A program made the translations under genes and the position numbers. A DNA stretch of 51,676 bases from SZAS-103 sp038226665 (GTDB lineage: Bacteria; Pseudomonadota; Gammaproteobacteria; Xanthomonadales; Xanthomonadaceae), in NCBI GenBank assembly GCA_038226665.1, contig JBBRQI010000020.1, forward strand, positions 1 through 51,676, in the 5' to 3' direction. The stretch's first letter is position 1. Every line of letters begins with the position of its first letter. The notes beneath the pieces were generated by a model. The model was not told the DNA's origin, did not search any database, and worked only from the letters and a program-made list of their open reading frames with translations. Below, piece by piece: positions 43,697-51,676 of the stretch.

Positions 43697-44574
43697 CGGC
43701 TAACAACCCGGACGAGCTGCAACAGAAGCTTGCTGCAATGCCAACCGACGTGCCCCTGCGCAGCGAGGGGCGGAAATCCAGGCACGTCGAGATCTACGCG
43801 ATCACGCATCTGTTGGCGACGCTCTCGCCGGACTACTGGAAGTTTCCGATCGAACTGATCCATCGCGACCGACCGGACTTCCTGCTGCGCACCCGCGGAC
43901 GCGACATCGGCATCGAGCACGTCGAGGTGGTACCGCGCAACGAAGCCCACATGGCGAGGCTACGCGAGGAGGGGCACGGTCCGGATGTCCACTTCGTCCG
44001 CCATGGCGCGCTGGACGAGCCGAAACTCACCCGGAAGCAAGCGCTCAAAGAGATCGAGGACGATGATCCGGGTGACGGCTGGGTCGGCGACTCCCCCGAA
44101 AGGGAATGGGCCGAGGCCATGGCACGCGCCGCCGAAAACAAGGTCGCCGTCGCCGGCAAACCAGGGTACGAGGCCTTCGACGAGACATGGCTGCTCATGT
44201 ACGACGGGTGGCCCGTGCCCAACAACGATCCCCGCACGTCGGCGACGTACTTGCTCGCGCAGTCGGGTATGCCCGCGATCCTCAGGACGTTCGCGCGTGT
44301 TTTCATCATGGATGGGCGCGGATCTGGGAGTTCTCTGGCGCCGCCGCCTTCCACGTGCTGCGCCATCCGGGAAATCGGTAACTTCGGACACGTCGCATCC
44401 GAGCCACGCCGTCCAGGGCAGCGCCGAATTACGCTCGATCTGCCCGGCCTCCGCAATCTGCGTGAGCAAGTCGCTGGACTGAGCCGGTCCGCCGAACAGT
44501 TACGGTACCCCAAGCCACAATACCTGCAAACTCCGGGAGCAAGCCGCCGCGCGGCTGCGCCAATCTGGTTCTAA
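43666..44574 (+). CDS. Predicted PD-(D/E)xK-type protein with a one-base frameshift near its 3' end
   Basis: ATG 43666 follows GAGGAGG; the open frame runs to 44574. Residues 1-210 look real: RKSRHVEIYAITHLLATLSP, then RDRPDFLLRTRGRDIGIEHV with Glu-His-Val-Glu, compatible with a restriction-like nuclease, and FARVFIMDGR. After that the frame loses protein character. The next frame reads RIWEFSGAAAFHVLRHPGNR then a stop at 44379-44381, so a one-base deletion near 44314-44320 is suspected. Intact length would be about 238. The 3' part of the open frame enters the first leader repeat. Confidence 0.55.
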   Translation: MQIRSAGPLLTANNPDELQQKLAAMPTDVPLRSEGRKSRHVEIYAITHLLATLSPDYWKFPIELIHRDRPDFLLRTRGRDIGIEHVEVVPRNEAHMARLREEGHGPDVHFVRHGALDEPKLTRKQALKEIEDDDPGDGWVGDSPEREWAEAMARAAENKVAVAGKPGYEAFDETWLLMYDGWPVPNNDPRTSATYLLAQSGMPAILRTFARVFIMDGRGSGSSLAPPPSTCCAIREIGNFGHVASEPRRPGQRRITLDLPGLRNLREQVAGLSRSAEQLRYPKPQYLQTPGASRRAAAPIWF

Positions 44575-44671
44575 CTTTAGCATCCGGAATTTGCTGCTAC
44601 AGGTAGGGGAAATCGCCTTTCCCGGAGCAGCGCATGAAATTGGGGAAATCTAGTCGGTCGAACAGGTACGG
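44537..44671 (+). repeat. Leader repeat, copy A (hairpin + Shine-Dalgarno + ATG)
   Basis: About 135 bp, repeated 166 bp downstream. Elements in order: GCGC-GGCT-GCGC hairpin; CTAACTTT; a long stem TGCTGCT / AGCAGCG enclosing GGGAAA / TTTCCC with loop TCGCC; then GGAGCAGCGC and ATG at 44634. Confidence 0.85.
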
Positions 44672-44870
44672 TGCGCTGTGTCTCAGTCATGACAGCCGCC
44701 AGGAGCAAGCCCCAGCGCGGCTGCGCGAAATTGTGTCTAACTTTGGGATCCGAAATTTGCTGCTACAGGTAGGGGAAACCCGTTTCCCGGAGCAGCACAT
44801 GAAATTGAGAACACTCACCCGACTGAATAGGTATGGCAACCCGGCGGCATTCGAAGCCGGCGTCCTATGA
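44634..44870 (+). CDS. Small leader ORF coupled to tnsA
   Basis: The 78-residue frame starts at ATG 44634 and passes in frame through the second leader copy, whose own ATG is at 44799 (in frame, 55 codons later, giving a 23-residue product). Both copies begin MKL and share RxNRYG. The stop TGA (44868-44870) overlaps the tnsA ATG (44867) as ATGA. Its protein is unlike any family I recognise. The likely role is translational coupling of tnsA, not an enzyme. Confidence 0.5.
   Translation: MKLGKSSRSNRYGALCLSHDSRQEQAPARLREIVSNFGIRNLLLQVGETRFPEQHMKLRTLTRLNRYGNPAAFEAGVL
44703..44836 (+). repeat. Leader repeat, copy B (hairpin + Shine-Dalgarno + ATG)
   Basis: Copy of the 44537-44671 sequence. Stem TGCTGCT / AGCAGCA encloses GGGAAA / TTTCCC, now with loop CCCG; the loops differ but both stems are kept. 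GGAGCAGCAC precedes ATG 44799. Copies A and B match over about 135 bp with one 1-bp indel. Confidence 0.85.
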
Positions 44871-45703
44871 ACGTGCGCAGTTCAGCGGTTCGAGCTGGTC
44901 GCAAGATGTCGCAGCCGGAAACACGGCGCTCAATTTCGACCGGAGTCGGTGCCGCGGCGGGCGAGTCGCTCAGGCGTCTGCTGGCCATCGTGCAGAGCAG
45001 TGGCCAGGCCTGCAGAGAGTTGCGCATTGACCTTCCGGCAGAGGAAGGCGTGCGTATGCGGAATCTCGTTCACCGCGGCACCCAACGGCCGGTGTTCAAA
45101 ATCACCTCGGTGAAGATGGACCGGGTCGTCCAATGCGAATCGATACTGGAGTTCGAGGCAGTTCTGCTCCTCGATGTGTGCTCGCGGATTCGGGCGTTTG
45201 CCGAACAACCCGTGCGCATCCACTACCAATTGGGAGACGTATGGAGCAGCCACATTCCGGATTTCGTCTACGTCTTAGGCGATACGCCCACGTTCTTGGA
45301 AATCAAGTTCAGTAAGGACGTTGACGCGGCGGTGCTGGCGCGCACACGGTGGTTGGAAGTCGCACTGGCCCGGATTGGCGCGCGATACATGTTGCTGACC
45401 GAAGTCCAGCTCAGGCGGGACTGCGCGGTGCAGAACGCGCTACGCATACTTCGCAGGGCGCGCCATGCCGCTTGTGAGGTCCGAGTTCTGGAAACGCTCG
45501 AGCGTTTGCGTGGCACCGGGCAGATGCCATTGGCCGCTTTCGGGTGGAACGCACACGAAAGCATCGCGGCGGTATGCATCGCCCAGCTGATCGTTCGCGG
45601 CCTTGCTCGCGTCAGTCACGCCGACCTATTGACCGATGCCACGCTCGTCCATCTGGCCAACGAAGTGGAGGAAGGCACATGGTTGCCGGCAGCTTCTGTG
45701 TAG
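44867..45703 (+). CDS. tnsA: TnsA-like transposon endonuclease
   Basis: 278 residues. Restriction-like active site: E95 in CESILEFEAVLLLD, D132 in HIPDFVYVLG, and E145/K147 in FLEIKFSKD, the order and spacing of Tn7 TnsA (E-D-ExK). A C-terminal helical domain follows. It cuts the 5' strands at transposon ends so that the element moves by cut-and-paste with TnsB. The start shares ATGA with the leader ORF; an alternative ATG is near 44906. First of four overlapping tns genes. Confidence 0.85.
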   Translation: MNVRSSAVRAGRKMSQPETRRSISTGVGAAAGESLRRLLAIVQSSGQACRELRIDLPAEEGVRMRNLVHRGTQRPVFKITSVKMDRVVQCESILEFEAVLLLDVCSRIRAFAEQPVRIHYQLGDVWSSHIPDFVYVLGDTPTFLEIKFSKDVDAAVLARTRWLEVALARIGARYMLLTEVQLRRDCAVQNALRILRRARHAACEVRVLETLERLRGTGQMPLAAFGWNAHESIAAVCIAQLIVRGLARVSHADLLTDATLVHLANEVEEGTWLPAASV

Positions 45704-47847
45704 GGCAGCGTCTGCTCTTCCAAGAGCAGCCTCACCGTGTTTTCCGAGATATTGGAGACGGCCTCATATTGATCGAAGAACTGACCACCGGTCGCATTAA
45801 GGAGCATCGGGTCGAGGACCTACTCCGGTCATGGAAGACCGGCGAGCTGACGATCGGCGATCGAACTTGGAAGTCTGCGGCCGATGAAGCGCACCGCAAA
45901 GCTATCGACAACGCACATGAGGATGCGTTTAAACAAAGCTATTCGGCCCTGCAGCAGCAACAGGCCCGAGCCAAGCTGGCGTTTGTCCAACGTCTCGCAT
46001 CGGCGCCTCGCTCGGACGCGATGATGACACCTTTGATCGACGAGATATGGGCTGACAAGAAGCTCTGGAAGGACTCCTGGGCATTCGCCGCCGCACCACA
46101 CTTCACCAGCGTCGCGCGTTGGATTCGGCGGTACTACGCGGCCAATTGCGACATCCGATCCCTAGTACCAAGAAACGAGGAAAAGGGTGCCAGCAATGGA
46201 CGTTTGGACGCCATCGTCCAGCAGATCATCGATGACTTAATCACCACGCGGTACCTCACCGAAGAACGGCCCACCATCAAGTCCATCCACAAGGACATCA
46301 AGGGCATGGTGGCCCTGCGCAACAGCACGCGACTGGACTCCGAGCGTCTCAAGGCACCGTCCTACAAGGCACTTAAACGCAAGGTTTCCGAAATTGAGCC
46401 GTACGCGTGTTGCAGGGCGCGCTATGGCCAACGCGTGGCCGCGATCAAATTCCGGGTCGCGGGGGCTGGTGTGCAGACTGCGCGCCCCTTGGCACGCGCG
46501 GCCATGGATCACAGTCGTATGGATATCTTCGTCGTCGATGAGGTCAGTCGACTTCCGCTCGGCAGACCGTGGCTGACCATCATCATTGACGAGCACACCC
46601 GCTACATCCTGGGCTATTACCTCAGTTTCGAGGACCCTAGCAACGTCAGCATGACACTGGCCTTGCGGCACGCGCTTGCGCCGAAGGATCCATCACCCGA
46701 CGTGAAGTCGACGTGGGACGCATGGGGCGTGATGGAAACCTTGGTCGTCGACAATGGCATGGAATTCCACAGTTGTGCGCTAGAAGCCGGTGCCGGACGT
46801 TTTGGCATCACAGTCCAGTTCTGTCCCCGTCGCAAGCCTTGGTTCAAAGGCAAGGTCGAACGCTTTTTCGGTACGCTCAATACTGGGCTGCTGGTCGACA
46901 TGCATGGCAAGACATTCTCCAATCTTGTACTCAAGGGTGACTACGATCCGGCCAAACACGCGGTCATGACGCTGGCGACACTGCGGCGTGTCCTACATAT
47001 TTGGGTTGTCGATGTGTATCACCAAGACGATCACTCCGCTCTGGGCACTACGCCCCATGAGGCGTGGCTTGCAGGGCTGCCGCAAGTCGATCGCTACCTG
47101 CCGCCTTCATCCGTCGCCATGGATGCGGCATTCAGCAAATCGGTGAAACGCACGTTGACACACAAAGGTATCGAGTTCGATACGTTGCTCTATAACAGCA
47201 CTGAGCTCGGAAAACTTCGCGAACTGCACGGTAGCGAAATCGAGGTCGAGATCAGGACATACGACGACGACATCGGATCGCTTGTTGTGGTCTTCCCCGA
47301 CGGAAAGACCTTGCTCAAGGTTGCCGCCATCGACAGCGAGTATGCCGCCGGTTTGACGCGCTGGCAGCATCGCGTCTGCAAGCGGTTCCAGAGGCGTACC
47401 GAAGAGGATGACGGGCGTCTAATCAGTCTGCTCGAAGCCCGTAAGCGCATCCGCTCCCTGATCGAGCAGGACATGCAACTGACCTCTCGCAAGACGCGAA
47501 AGCAGCAGCAGCGATTCCTGCAAAAAACCACAGACGCAACGTCGCCGAACACGGAGCCGCCACCTGCGCTGGCATCCTCCCTGGGCAATTCGGAAATGCC
47601 AGCGTCGGAGACGGCGGTCAGCGCGACACCCACGCACTCATCCCCGGTCGACGAACCGATCACGGATGCATCGCAGGCACCGGTTGCTGTGTCCGCACCC
47701 GTGGCATCAACGCCCGTAACGCCGTTGATCGACGTGCCAGCGCCCGCACCCGAGGCCTGCGCGACCGATGCAGACGCTGACGACGTAGATGACGTTCCCA
47801 CCTTCCGCAGCCGCAAAGTTACTTATGGAAAAAACCATGAACGATGA
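45679..47847 (+). CDS. tnsB: TnsB-like DDE transposase
   Basis: The start at 45679 (MVAGSFCVGQRLLFQ) has GGAGGAAGG just before it; the upstream frame is antisense-like and rejected. 722 residues, overlapping tnsA by 25 bp. DDE residues: about D281 in MDIFVVDEV, D358 in VVDNGMEFH, E394 in GKVERFFGTLN, with D35E spacing, as in TnsB/MuA/TniA. Beta-barrel (Mu C-terminal) features follow. The last ~90 residues are Ala/Pro/Thr-rich, then DVPTFRSRKVTYG, likely the TnsC-contact tail. It binds the 22-bp end repeats and does 3' cleavage and strand transfer. Confidence 0.9.
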   Translation: MVAGSFCVGQRLLFQEQPHRVFRDIGDGLILIEELTTGRIKEHRVEDLLRSWKTGELTIGDRTWKSAADEAHRKAIDNAHEDAFKQSYSALQQQQARAKLAFVQRLASAPRSDAMMTPLIDEIWADKKLWKDSWAFAAAPHFTSVARWIRRYYAANCDIRSLVPRNEEKGASNGRLDAIVQQIIDDLITTRYLTEERPTIKSIHKDIKGMVALRNSTRLDSERLKAPSYKALKRKVSEIEPYACCRARYGQRVAAIKFRVAGAGVQTARPLARAAMDHSRMDIFVVDEVSRLPLGRPWLTIIIDEHTRYILGYYLSFEDPSNVSMTLALRHALAPKDPSPDVKSTWDAWGVMETLVVDNGMEFHSCALEAGAGRFGITVQFCPRRKPWFKGKVERFFGTLNTGLLVDMHGKTFSNLVLKGDYDPAKHAVMTLATLRRVLHIWVVDVYHQDDHSALGTTPHEAWLAGLPQVDRYLPPSSVAMDAAFSKSVKRTLTHKGIEFDTLLYNSTELGKLRELHGSEIEVEIRTYDDDIGSLVVVFPDGKTLLKVAAIDSEYAAGLTRWQHRVCKRFQRRTEEDDGRLISLLEARKRIRSLIEQDMQLTSRKTRKQQQRFLQKTTDATSPNTEPPPALASSLGNSEMPASETAVSATPTHSSPVDEPITDASQAPVAVSAPVASTPVTPLIDVPAPAPEACATDADADDVDDVPTFRSRKVTYGKNHER

Positions 47848-48958
47848 AACCAACAACGACCTGTCCAAGTACAGGAATATCGTCGCCCAGATTCGCGTCG
47901 ATCACGCCGCTTACGCCGACATCCTTGATGAATTGCGCGAGGCTTACGATGCCATCGGGCAGACGCCGTCACCAGTGTGTCTTTTGATCACGGGCGAGAG
48001 TAGGACGGGAAAATCCAGCGTGGTCACCGACATGCTCGAGAGCTATCTTCCTCAGCGCGTCGACGATCGGACAATCAGGACGGTCGTCTATGCGGTCGCA
48101 CCCGCAAAGGCCACCGTGAAATCGCTGCTCGAATCGTTGCTGCGGGGATTGGGCGATCCCCATTGGAGCCGCGGATCCGAATCCAATTTAACCCAGCGAC
48201 TGTACACGCTGCTCGACGCGGTGAAATGCAGGCTGATCATCTTGGATGAATTTCAGCACCTGTGCGACAAGGGCCAGCAACGCAAGCTGGACTTCGTGTC
48301 CGACTGGCTCAAAGTTCTGCTCGAAACGGGCAAATATGGTCTGGTTGCCGTTGGCTTACCTGCAGCCGCCTCCGTCGTTCACAACCATACGCAGTTGATC
48401 GGGCGGTTTGACGATGAGCTGCGAATGCCCTTGTTCGACTGGCAGGATGATGCGTCGGCCAAGCAGTTTCGCGGCATCTTGCACCAGTTCCAGGAAGAAA
48501 TGCATCCATTCGAGCTGCCGCCGTTGGGCAGCAAGGAAATGGGCGTCCGCATGTATCTAGCCAGTGCTGGCCGGATTGGCCAAGTGGCCCGGATACTCGA
48601 TCGGGCGGTGCGCGATGCGATCCGGCACGGACGCGTGGAGATCCGCATGGACGATCTGGCCGTGGCGTACAAGCGTGCCATATGGTCGGCGCGCCTGTTT
48701 CCCCTCGAGGCAGGTCCGTTCGGAGCAACGCTGGAACAACTGGGCATGAAGGGCATTCAGGACACTATCCTGGCCAACGCTGCGCTCGAAAAAGTGGCTG
48801 ACGAAAGCGGTGCGGTGGCGGTGTATGGCAAAGAAACGGCCACCGCCAAGTCCGTCGTTCCAATCGGGCAAGGTCGCCAGAAGAAATCCGCAAACCCGAA
48901 GGAACCAAAGTCGCGCGTACGCGCTGAAGTGAAACGGCAACTCGCGAGGGCTCTGTAA
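47837..48958 (+). CDS. tnsC: TnsC-like AAA+ ATPase of transposition
   Basis: 373 residues from ATG 47837, eleven bases inside the tnsB end; 47825 is another option. Walker A GESRTGKSSVV near residue 53-63, Walker B CRLIILDEFQHLCD near 130-140, and MGVRMYLASAGRIGQVARIL in the lid. It is the TnsC/TniB/MuB type that assembles on target DNA and licenses TnsAB. Its C terminus is basic (KSANPKEPKSRVRAEVKRQL). Its stop overlaps the tniQ ATG. Confidence 0.9.
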   Translation: MNDETNNDLSKYRNIVAQIRVDHAAYADILDELREAYDAIGQTPSPVCLLITGESRTGKSSVVTDMLESYLPQRVDDRTIRTVVYAVAPAKATVKSLLESLLRGLGDPHWSRGSESNLTQRLYTLLDAVKCRLIILDEFQHLCDKGQQRKLDFVSDWLKVLLETGKYGLVAVGLPAAASVVHNHTQLIGRFDDELRMPLFDWQDDASAKQFRGILHQFQEEMHPFELPPLGSKEMGVRMYLASAGRIGQVARILDRAVRDAIRHGRVEIRMDDLAVAYKRAIWSARLFPLEAGPFGATLEQLGMKGIQDTILANAALEKVADESGAVAVYGKETATAKSVVPIGQGRQKKSANPKEPKSRVRAEVKRQLARAL

Positions 48959-50904
48959 TGCTCGTCGTCACGCCACGCCCAGCCGCCACCGATTCACTAA
49001 TGGGGTATCTCTTGCGCCTGAGCGAGGCCAATGGCTACCCAACCGTGTCGTATGTACTCGTCCTACTGCATGACCAGTGGTTCCGAAGTGCCATCGGTCG
49101 ATTGGATGCGTCGCCGCTCGTCGATATCGCTGGATTGACGGCCGACGAAGCCGCACATCTCACGTTACGTCCGCAGACCGAACCACGGGCTTACATCCGG
49201 ATTCTCGGGCATGACCTGCCCACGTATGAAGTCAATTTGCGACGCCCCAAAGTCTGTCCGTGCTGCTTAGCCGAGGGTTCTGGTTGCGAAGCGTTCTGGG
49301 ATCTCGCGCAGGCGACGGCGTGCCCGGTGCATCGCGTGATGCTCGTGACGCGATGCACGCATTGCGATTCGAACCTGGCCTGGGCCAGGTCCAAGGTATC
49401 GAAGTGCGTTTGCGGTGCCGATCTTTCCGCACTGCCGACGCAAACTGCCGCCGCGCCATTGTGCGAACTGATGGCTCTGATGCGCTACTTGGTCTACCAA
49501 GACCAATCCATTGCGCCGCTGCCTGAAACCATGGGTCATTTGGCACACCTCACGTTGAGGCAACTGTGCAAAATGCTCTGGGTCATGAGCTGCACGCTGT
49601 ATCAGCGTCAGGGCGGGGTTTCGATGCCCAAGGCCAGAAACAGGTACTTGCCCCAGTTGGAACGCATTGCCGCTGGCCTATCGAACTGGCCCGATGGCTT
49701 TCAAGTGCTCTTGTCGGACATGTATGAGAGCGAGGTATCCACCGCCGCTGACGTGCCCAAGTTCCGAATCCTCTTCAACTGGCTAATCGTGCGACTGGTC
49801 AAGAACGATGAGAACGGCGGCACCTGCTATCGATCCTTGGAGGAGCAGCTCTATCGTTTCGGCGCCCGCTTCTGGACACGCGGTTCCATGAGCCGGGGTG
49901 ACGGTGATACCAGTTTGCTGCCAGAAACCGTGCGGTGGGGAACGATCGGCGACGCGGCAGAAATTCTCGGCCTACACTTGGCAACGACAAGAAAACTCAT
50001 CGATTCAGGGGAGATCAAGACGCGCTCAATCAGCACGAAGTCAAAGCACAACCTGGTCGTTGACTTGGACTGGGCCCGCAACCAGAAACATTCAGACTAC
50101 CGACCTGACCCAATCCGGAATGCAGCCAAGCGGATCGGTGTTTCAATTGAAACCCTCAAGGCCATGCGCTTGAACGGCGTCTATGAAATCAACTATCGGC
50201 CGACTTATCCTGGCTGTCTAGCCAAGGAAGATGTCGATGCGCTTCGTGATCGCCTGAGGGCTCTAGGCAGGGACACAAAATGTAAGGCTAGCGTCGGCGT
50301 GATTACCGTCGAACGTGCGTTCATGAAATACAGCGCAACGCCAGCCACCAAGGCGACGTTGCTTGGACATCTGCTGGCTCATCCGGAACTCGTCAAAAGT
50401 CCGGGGGACATTCGTATTACCGAGATGCGAATCAGCACGGACACGGCTCGGCAACTGCTCTATACGAATGTACCGATAGCACAGGGCCACGTGACGGCTC
50501 AGGATGCTGCTGTTCGGCTTCGGTGCACCCCGTATGCCGTGGCGGCGCTCAAGCGTGAAGGCCATTTGGCTCTTCACGCGGCACGAGGCCGCCAATTGGT
50601 CAGTGAGGAGTCGCTCAAGACGTTCGAGACCCGCTACGAGTCCCTGCGCGCAATCGCCGCACGCCTTGGCATTTCGATGAAGCGCATTTCTATGTACGTA
50701 GATTTATCGGCAGTGCGCCATGTGACGACGTGTAGCGATGTCTTCCCCACCACGTTCATTGACCGGGCTGATATTGAGAGCGCCGAAGCCTTATTGGAAG
50801 CGTGCCGGCGTCCGCCTGACAAGCGACTAAGCTGTAGGCTTCGCTATGCCCTACAGCGTCCGGCCGAAGGGGATCAAAGCACGACCCTAGCAATGCGTGT
50901 TTGA
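48958..50904 (+). CDS. tniQ: TniQ/TnsD-like target-selection protein
   Basis: 648 residues; the ATG overlaps the tnsC stop as TAATG. The N-terminal TniQ domain has zinc ligands in VCPCCLAEGSGC, ACPVHRVMLVTRCTHC and CVCGADL (about residues 100-160). Four HTH or excisionase-like segments follow: near 326 (TIGDAAEILGLHLATTRKLI), 386 (NAAKRIGVSIETLKAM), 511 (TAQDAAVRLRCTPYAVAALK) and 562 (LRAIAARLGISMKRISMYV). The long array is like Tn7 TnsD, which reads the glmS end, rather than the short TniQ of CRISPR-associated elements. Probable role: recognise the nrdJb 3' end. Confidence 0.85.
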   Translation: MLVVTPRPAATDSLMGYLLRLSEANGYPTVSYVLVLLHDQWFRSAIGRLDASPLVDIAGLTADEAAHLTLRPQTEPRAYIRILGHDLPTYEVNLRRPKVCPCCLAEGSGCEAFWDLAQATACPVHRVMLVTRCTHCDSNLAWARSKVSKCVCGADLSALPTQTAAAPLCELMALMRYLVYQDQSIAPLPETMGHLAHLTLRQLCKMLWVMSCTLYQRQGGVSMPKARNRYLPQLERIAAGLSNWPDGFQVLLSDMYESEVSTAADVPKFRILFNWLIVRLVKNDENGGTCYRSLEEQLYRFGARFWTRGSMSRGDGDTSLLPETVRWGTIGDAAEILGLHLATTRKLIDSGEIKTRSISTKSKHNLVVDLDWARNQKHSDYRPDPIRNAAKRIGVSIETLKAMRLNGVYEINYRPTYPGCLAKEDVDALRDRLRALGRDTKCKASVGVITVERAFMKYSATPATKATLLGHLLAHPELVKSPGDIRITEMRISTDTARQLLYTNVPIAQGHVTAQDAAVRLRCTPYAVAALKREGHLALHAARGRQLVSEESLKTFETRYESLRAIAARLGISMKRISMYVDLSAVRHVTTCSDVFPTTFIDRADIESAEALLEACRRPPDKRLSCRLRYALQRPAEGDQSTTLAMRV

Positions 50905-50940
50905 TATTTTTCGAGGCTATCAAGCAATCCTCTCTGCCAG

Positions 50941-50968
50941 CGCCGCTATGTGCGGCGTTGCCTTTTAT
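50941..50968 (+). terminator. Terminator of the tns operon
   Basis: CGCCGC / GCGGCG with loop TATGT, then TTGCCTTTTATCC, 37 bp after the tniQ stop. Three short CTTTATC repeats follow to about 50990. Confidence 0.6.
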
Positions 50969-51032
50969 CCTCCCTTTATCTTGCTTTATCTGCCGCCGGA
51001 TTAAATATCGGGCGCCAGCAAATTCCGGATAG

Positions 51033-51415
51033 TCAGCGTGGCGTTCGACCCTCTACCTGCTTCCCTAAAGGCCGCCTCTGGAAACTGCGGTGAGTTCCAT
51101 GACCAGAGACTCTCTGGCGACGACTCTGGAACACATCTCCCAGTTCAAACGTTCGCGCATTGCCCGCACACTCTATGTGCTTGAACCGCCTAGCGATGCG
51201 ATGGCACTCCCCCAGAGGACGTACGAGTACGAGCGCGGCGACGCTGGTCTTGTTGGTGGACTGCTCGCAAATCCCAATGAACCAGGTACGCACGCAACGG
51301 CAGCTTGCTGGCGGCCAGCAGGGTGCCGGCGATCTGGGTGGCCTGATTCTGGCAGGCGCAGCACTAGACCGATCTCAGCGGACGCTTAATCGGTGTCAGC
51401 CTCAGCATCCCAGCA
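51033..51415 (-). pseudogene. Degenerate IS1595-family transposase remnant
   Basis: Read on the minus strand in pieces: CCACQNQATQIAGTLLAASK then LPLR in one frame, joining by a frameshift to RTWFIGICEQSTNKTSVAAL and RRFKHIECAGNARTFELGDV in the next. This is the zinc-ribbon-to-helix region of ISXO2/IS1595 transposases. Stops and the frameshift break it, the catalytic Asp region is degraded and the rest is missing. Flanking inverted repeats were not found. Confidence 0.55.
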
Positions 51416-51676
51416 GCACGGATCCGTCCTCATACATGCGTGCGCCGGCAGCTCTGATCAGCAGTTCCGGTAGGCTCTGATCACAGTACTGCTCACGATC
51501 ACCGGAGCCTGTGCGTCTCTCGCGACCGTCTCCAGTCGGCCACTATGCATAGATCTCAACTATGCGTAGTTGCGCGTGTTGGGGTGGTGCCGGCTCTTTG
51601 GCGCTGGGCATTTGGGCCGGCATGCACTTTACATAGTTACAGCGTTTTCAAGAATCGCATGAGCGAGTCCGGAGCA
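51416..51676. other. Gene-free right edge with palindromes
   Basis: No supported gene. CTATGCATAG at 51543-51552 and CAACTATGCGTAGTTG at 51557-51572 are adjacent palindromes sharing CTATGC. Neither resembles the 22-bp terminal repeats. The stretch 50969-51032 between the operon terminator and the IS remnant also holds nothing recognisable. Confidence 0.45.

Larger units (their letters stand above)
34996..51676. mobile_element. Tn7-like transposon, one end and tnsABC-tniQ present, other end outside window
   Basis: Bounded on the left by the 22-bp repeats at 34996. Contains a TerB/ATPase/helicase operon, a CoiA-like nuclease, two further cargo genes, and tnsA-tnsB-tnsC-tniQ at 44867-50904. Base composition of the cargo 35-41 kb is visibly less GC-rich than the flanking core genes. 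Neither an inverted copy of the terminal repeats nor a second ATATT was found to 51676. The right end given is the window edge. No tnsE and no cas gene is present. Confidence 0.65.

Noticed and set aside
34996..51676. CRISPR-associated (CAST) transposon
   Set aside because: No cas genes and no repeat-spacer array are present. The TniQ is long with HTH modules, unlike the short CAST TniQ.
50905..51676. Right end of the Tn7-like element within the window
   Set aside because: Neither the inverted 22-bp repeat nor a second ATATT was found; short palindromes near 51543-51572 do not match.

Overview
The window looks like a gammaproteobacterial chromosome of the order Xanthomonadales (Lysobacterales), probably Rhodanobacteraceae or a close relative. 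This is inferred from high GC, the parB-parA-rsmG group, the topA-smg-dprA-lysM block divergent from def-fmt-rsmB, rpmB-rpmG, and a split class II ribonucleotide reductase. No database search was possible, so the taxon is a judgement from gene content.

Positions 1 to about 34,963 are ordinary core genome. In order: the 3' end of acs; a membrane Ser/Thr kinase with TPR repeats; rpmB-rpmG; a LAB_N protein with a GT2 glycosyltransferase; parB-parA-rsmG; a short band-7 protein; an oligopeptide-type ABC ATPase and permease; hemB-aroE; a gamma-carbonic-anhydrase group; an aldehyde dehydrogenase; a bactofilin with a zinc-ribbon partner; threonine aldolase; exonuclease III; a large lipoprotein; an intergenic array of 51-bp repeats; tsaC; topA-smg-dprA-lysM; def-fmt-rsmB; and nrdJa, a histone H1-like gene and nrdJb.

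From 34,996 to the right edge lies what I read as a Tn7-like transposon inserted 32 bp downstream of the nrdJb stop codon. Its nrdJ-facing end begins TGTGGGGGCACC, close to the Tn7 terminus, and carries three contiguous 22-bp repeats, the size and spacing of TnsB sites at a Tn7 right end. The transposition genes are tnsA (endonuclease), tnsB (DDE transposase), tnsC (AAA+ ATPase) and tniQ/tnsD (target selector with a zinc cluster and four HTH-like segments), at 44,867-50,904. Cargo between the end and tnsA is a TerB-domain protein / P-loop ATPase / Lhr-like helicase operon (probable DNA-processing or anti-phage module), a CoiA-like nuclease, and two short genes that each appear to carry a one-base frameshift. 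The far end of the element was not found. The last 0.7 kb holds a decayed IS1595-family transposase, and the element probably continues beyond the window.

The least expected regulatory structure is upstream of tnsA: a ~135-bp sequence present twice, each copy folding into a hairpin that contains a Shine-Dalgarno sequence followed by an ATG and a short reading frame. The second copy ends in an ATGA overlap with tnsA, suggesting translational coupling. By analogy with Tn7 at glmS, the working model is that TniQ reads the conserved 3' end of nrdJb and directs TnsABC to the safe site just beyond it.
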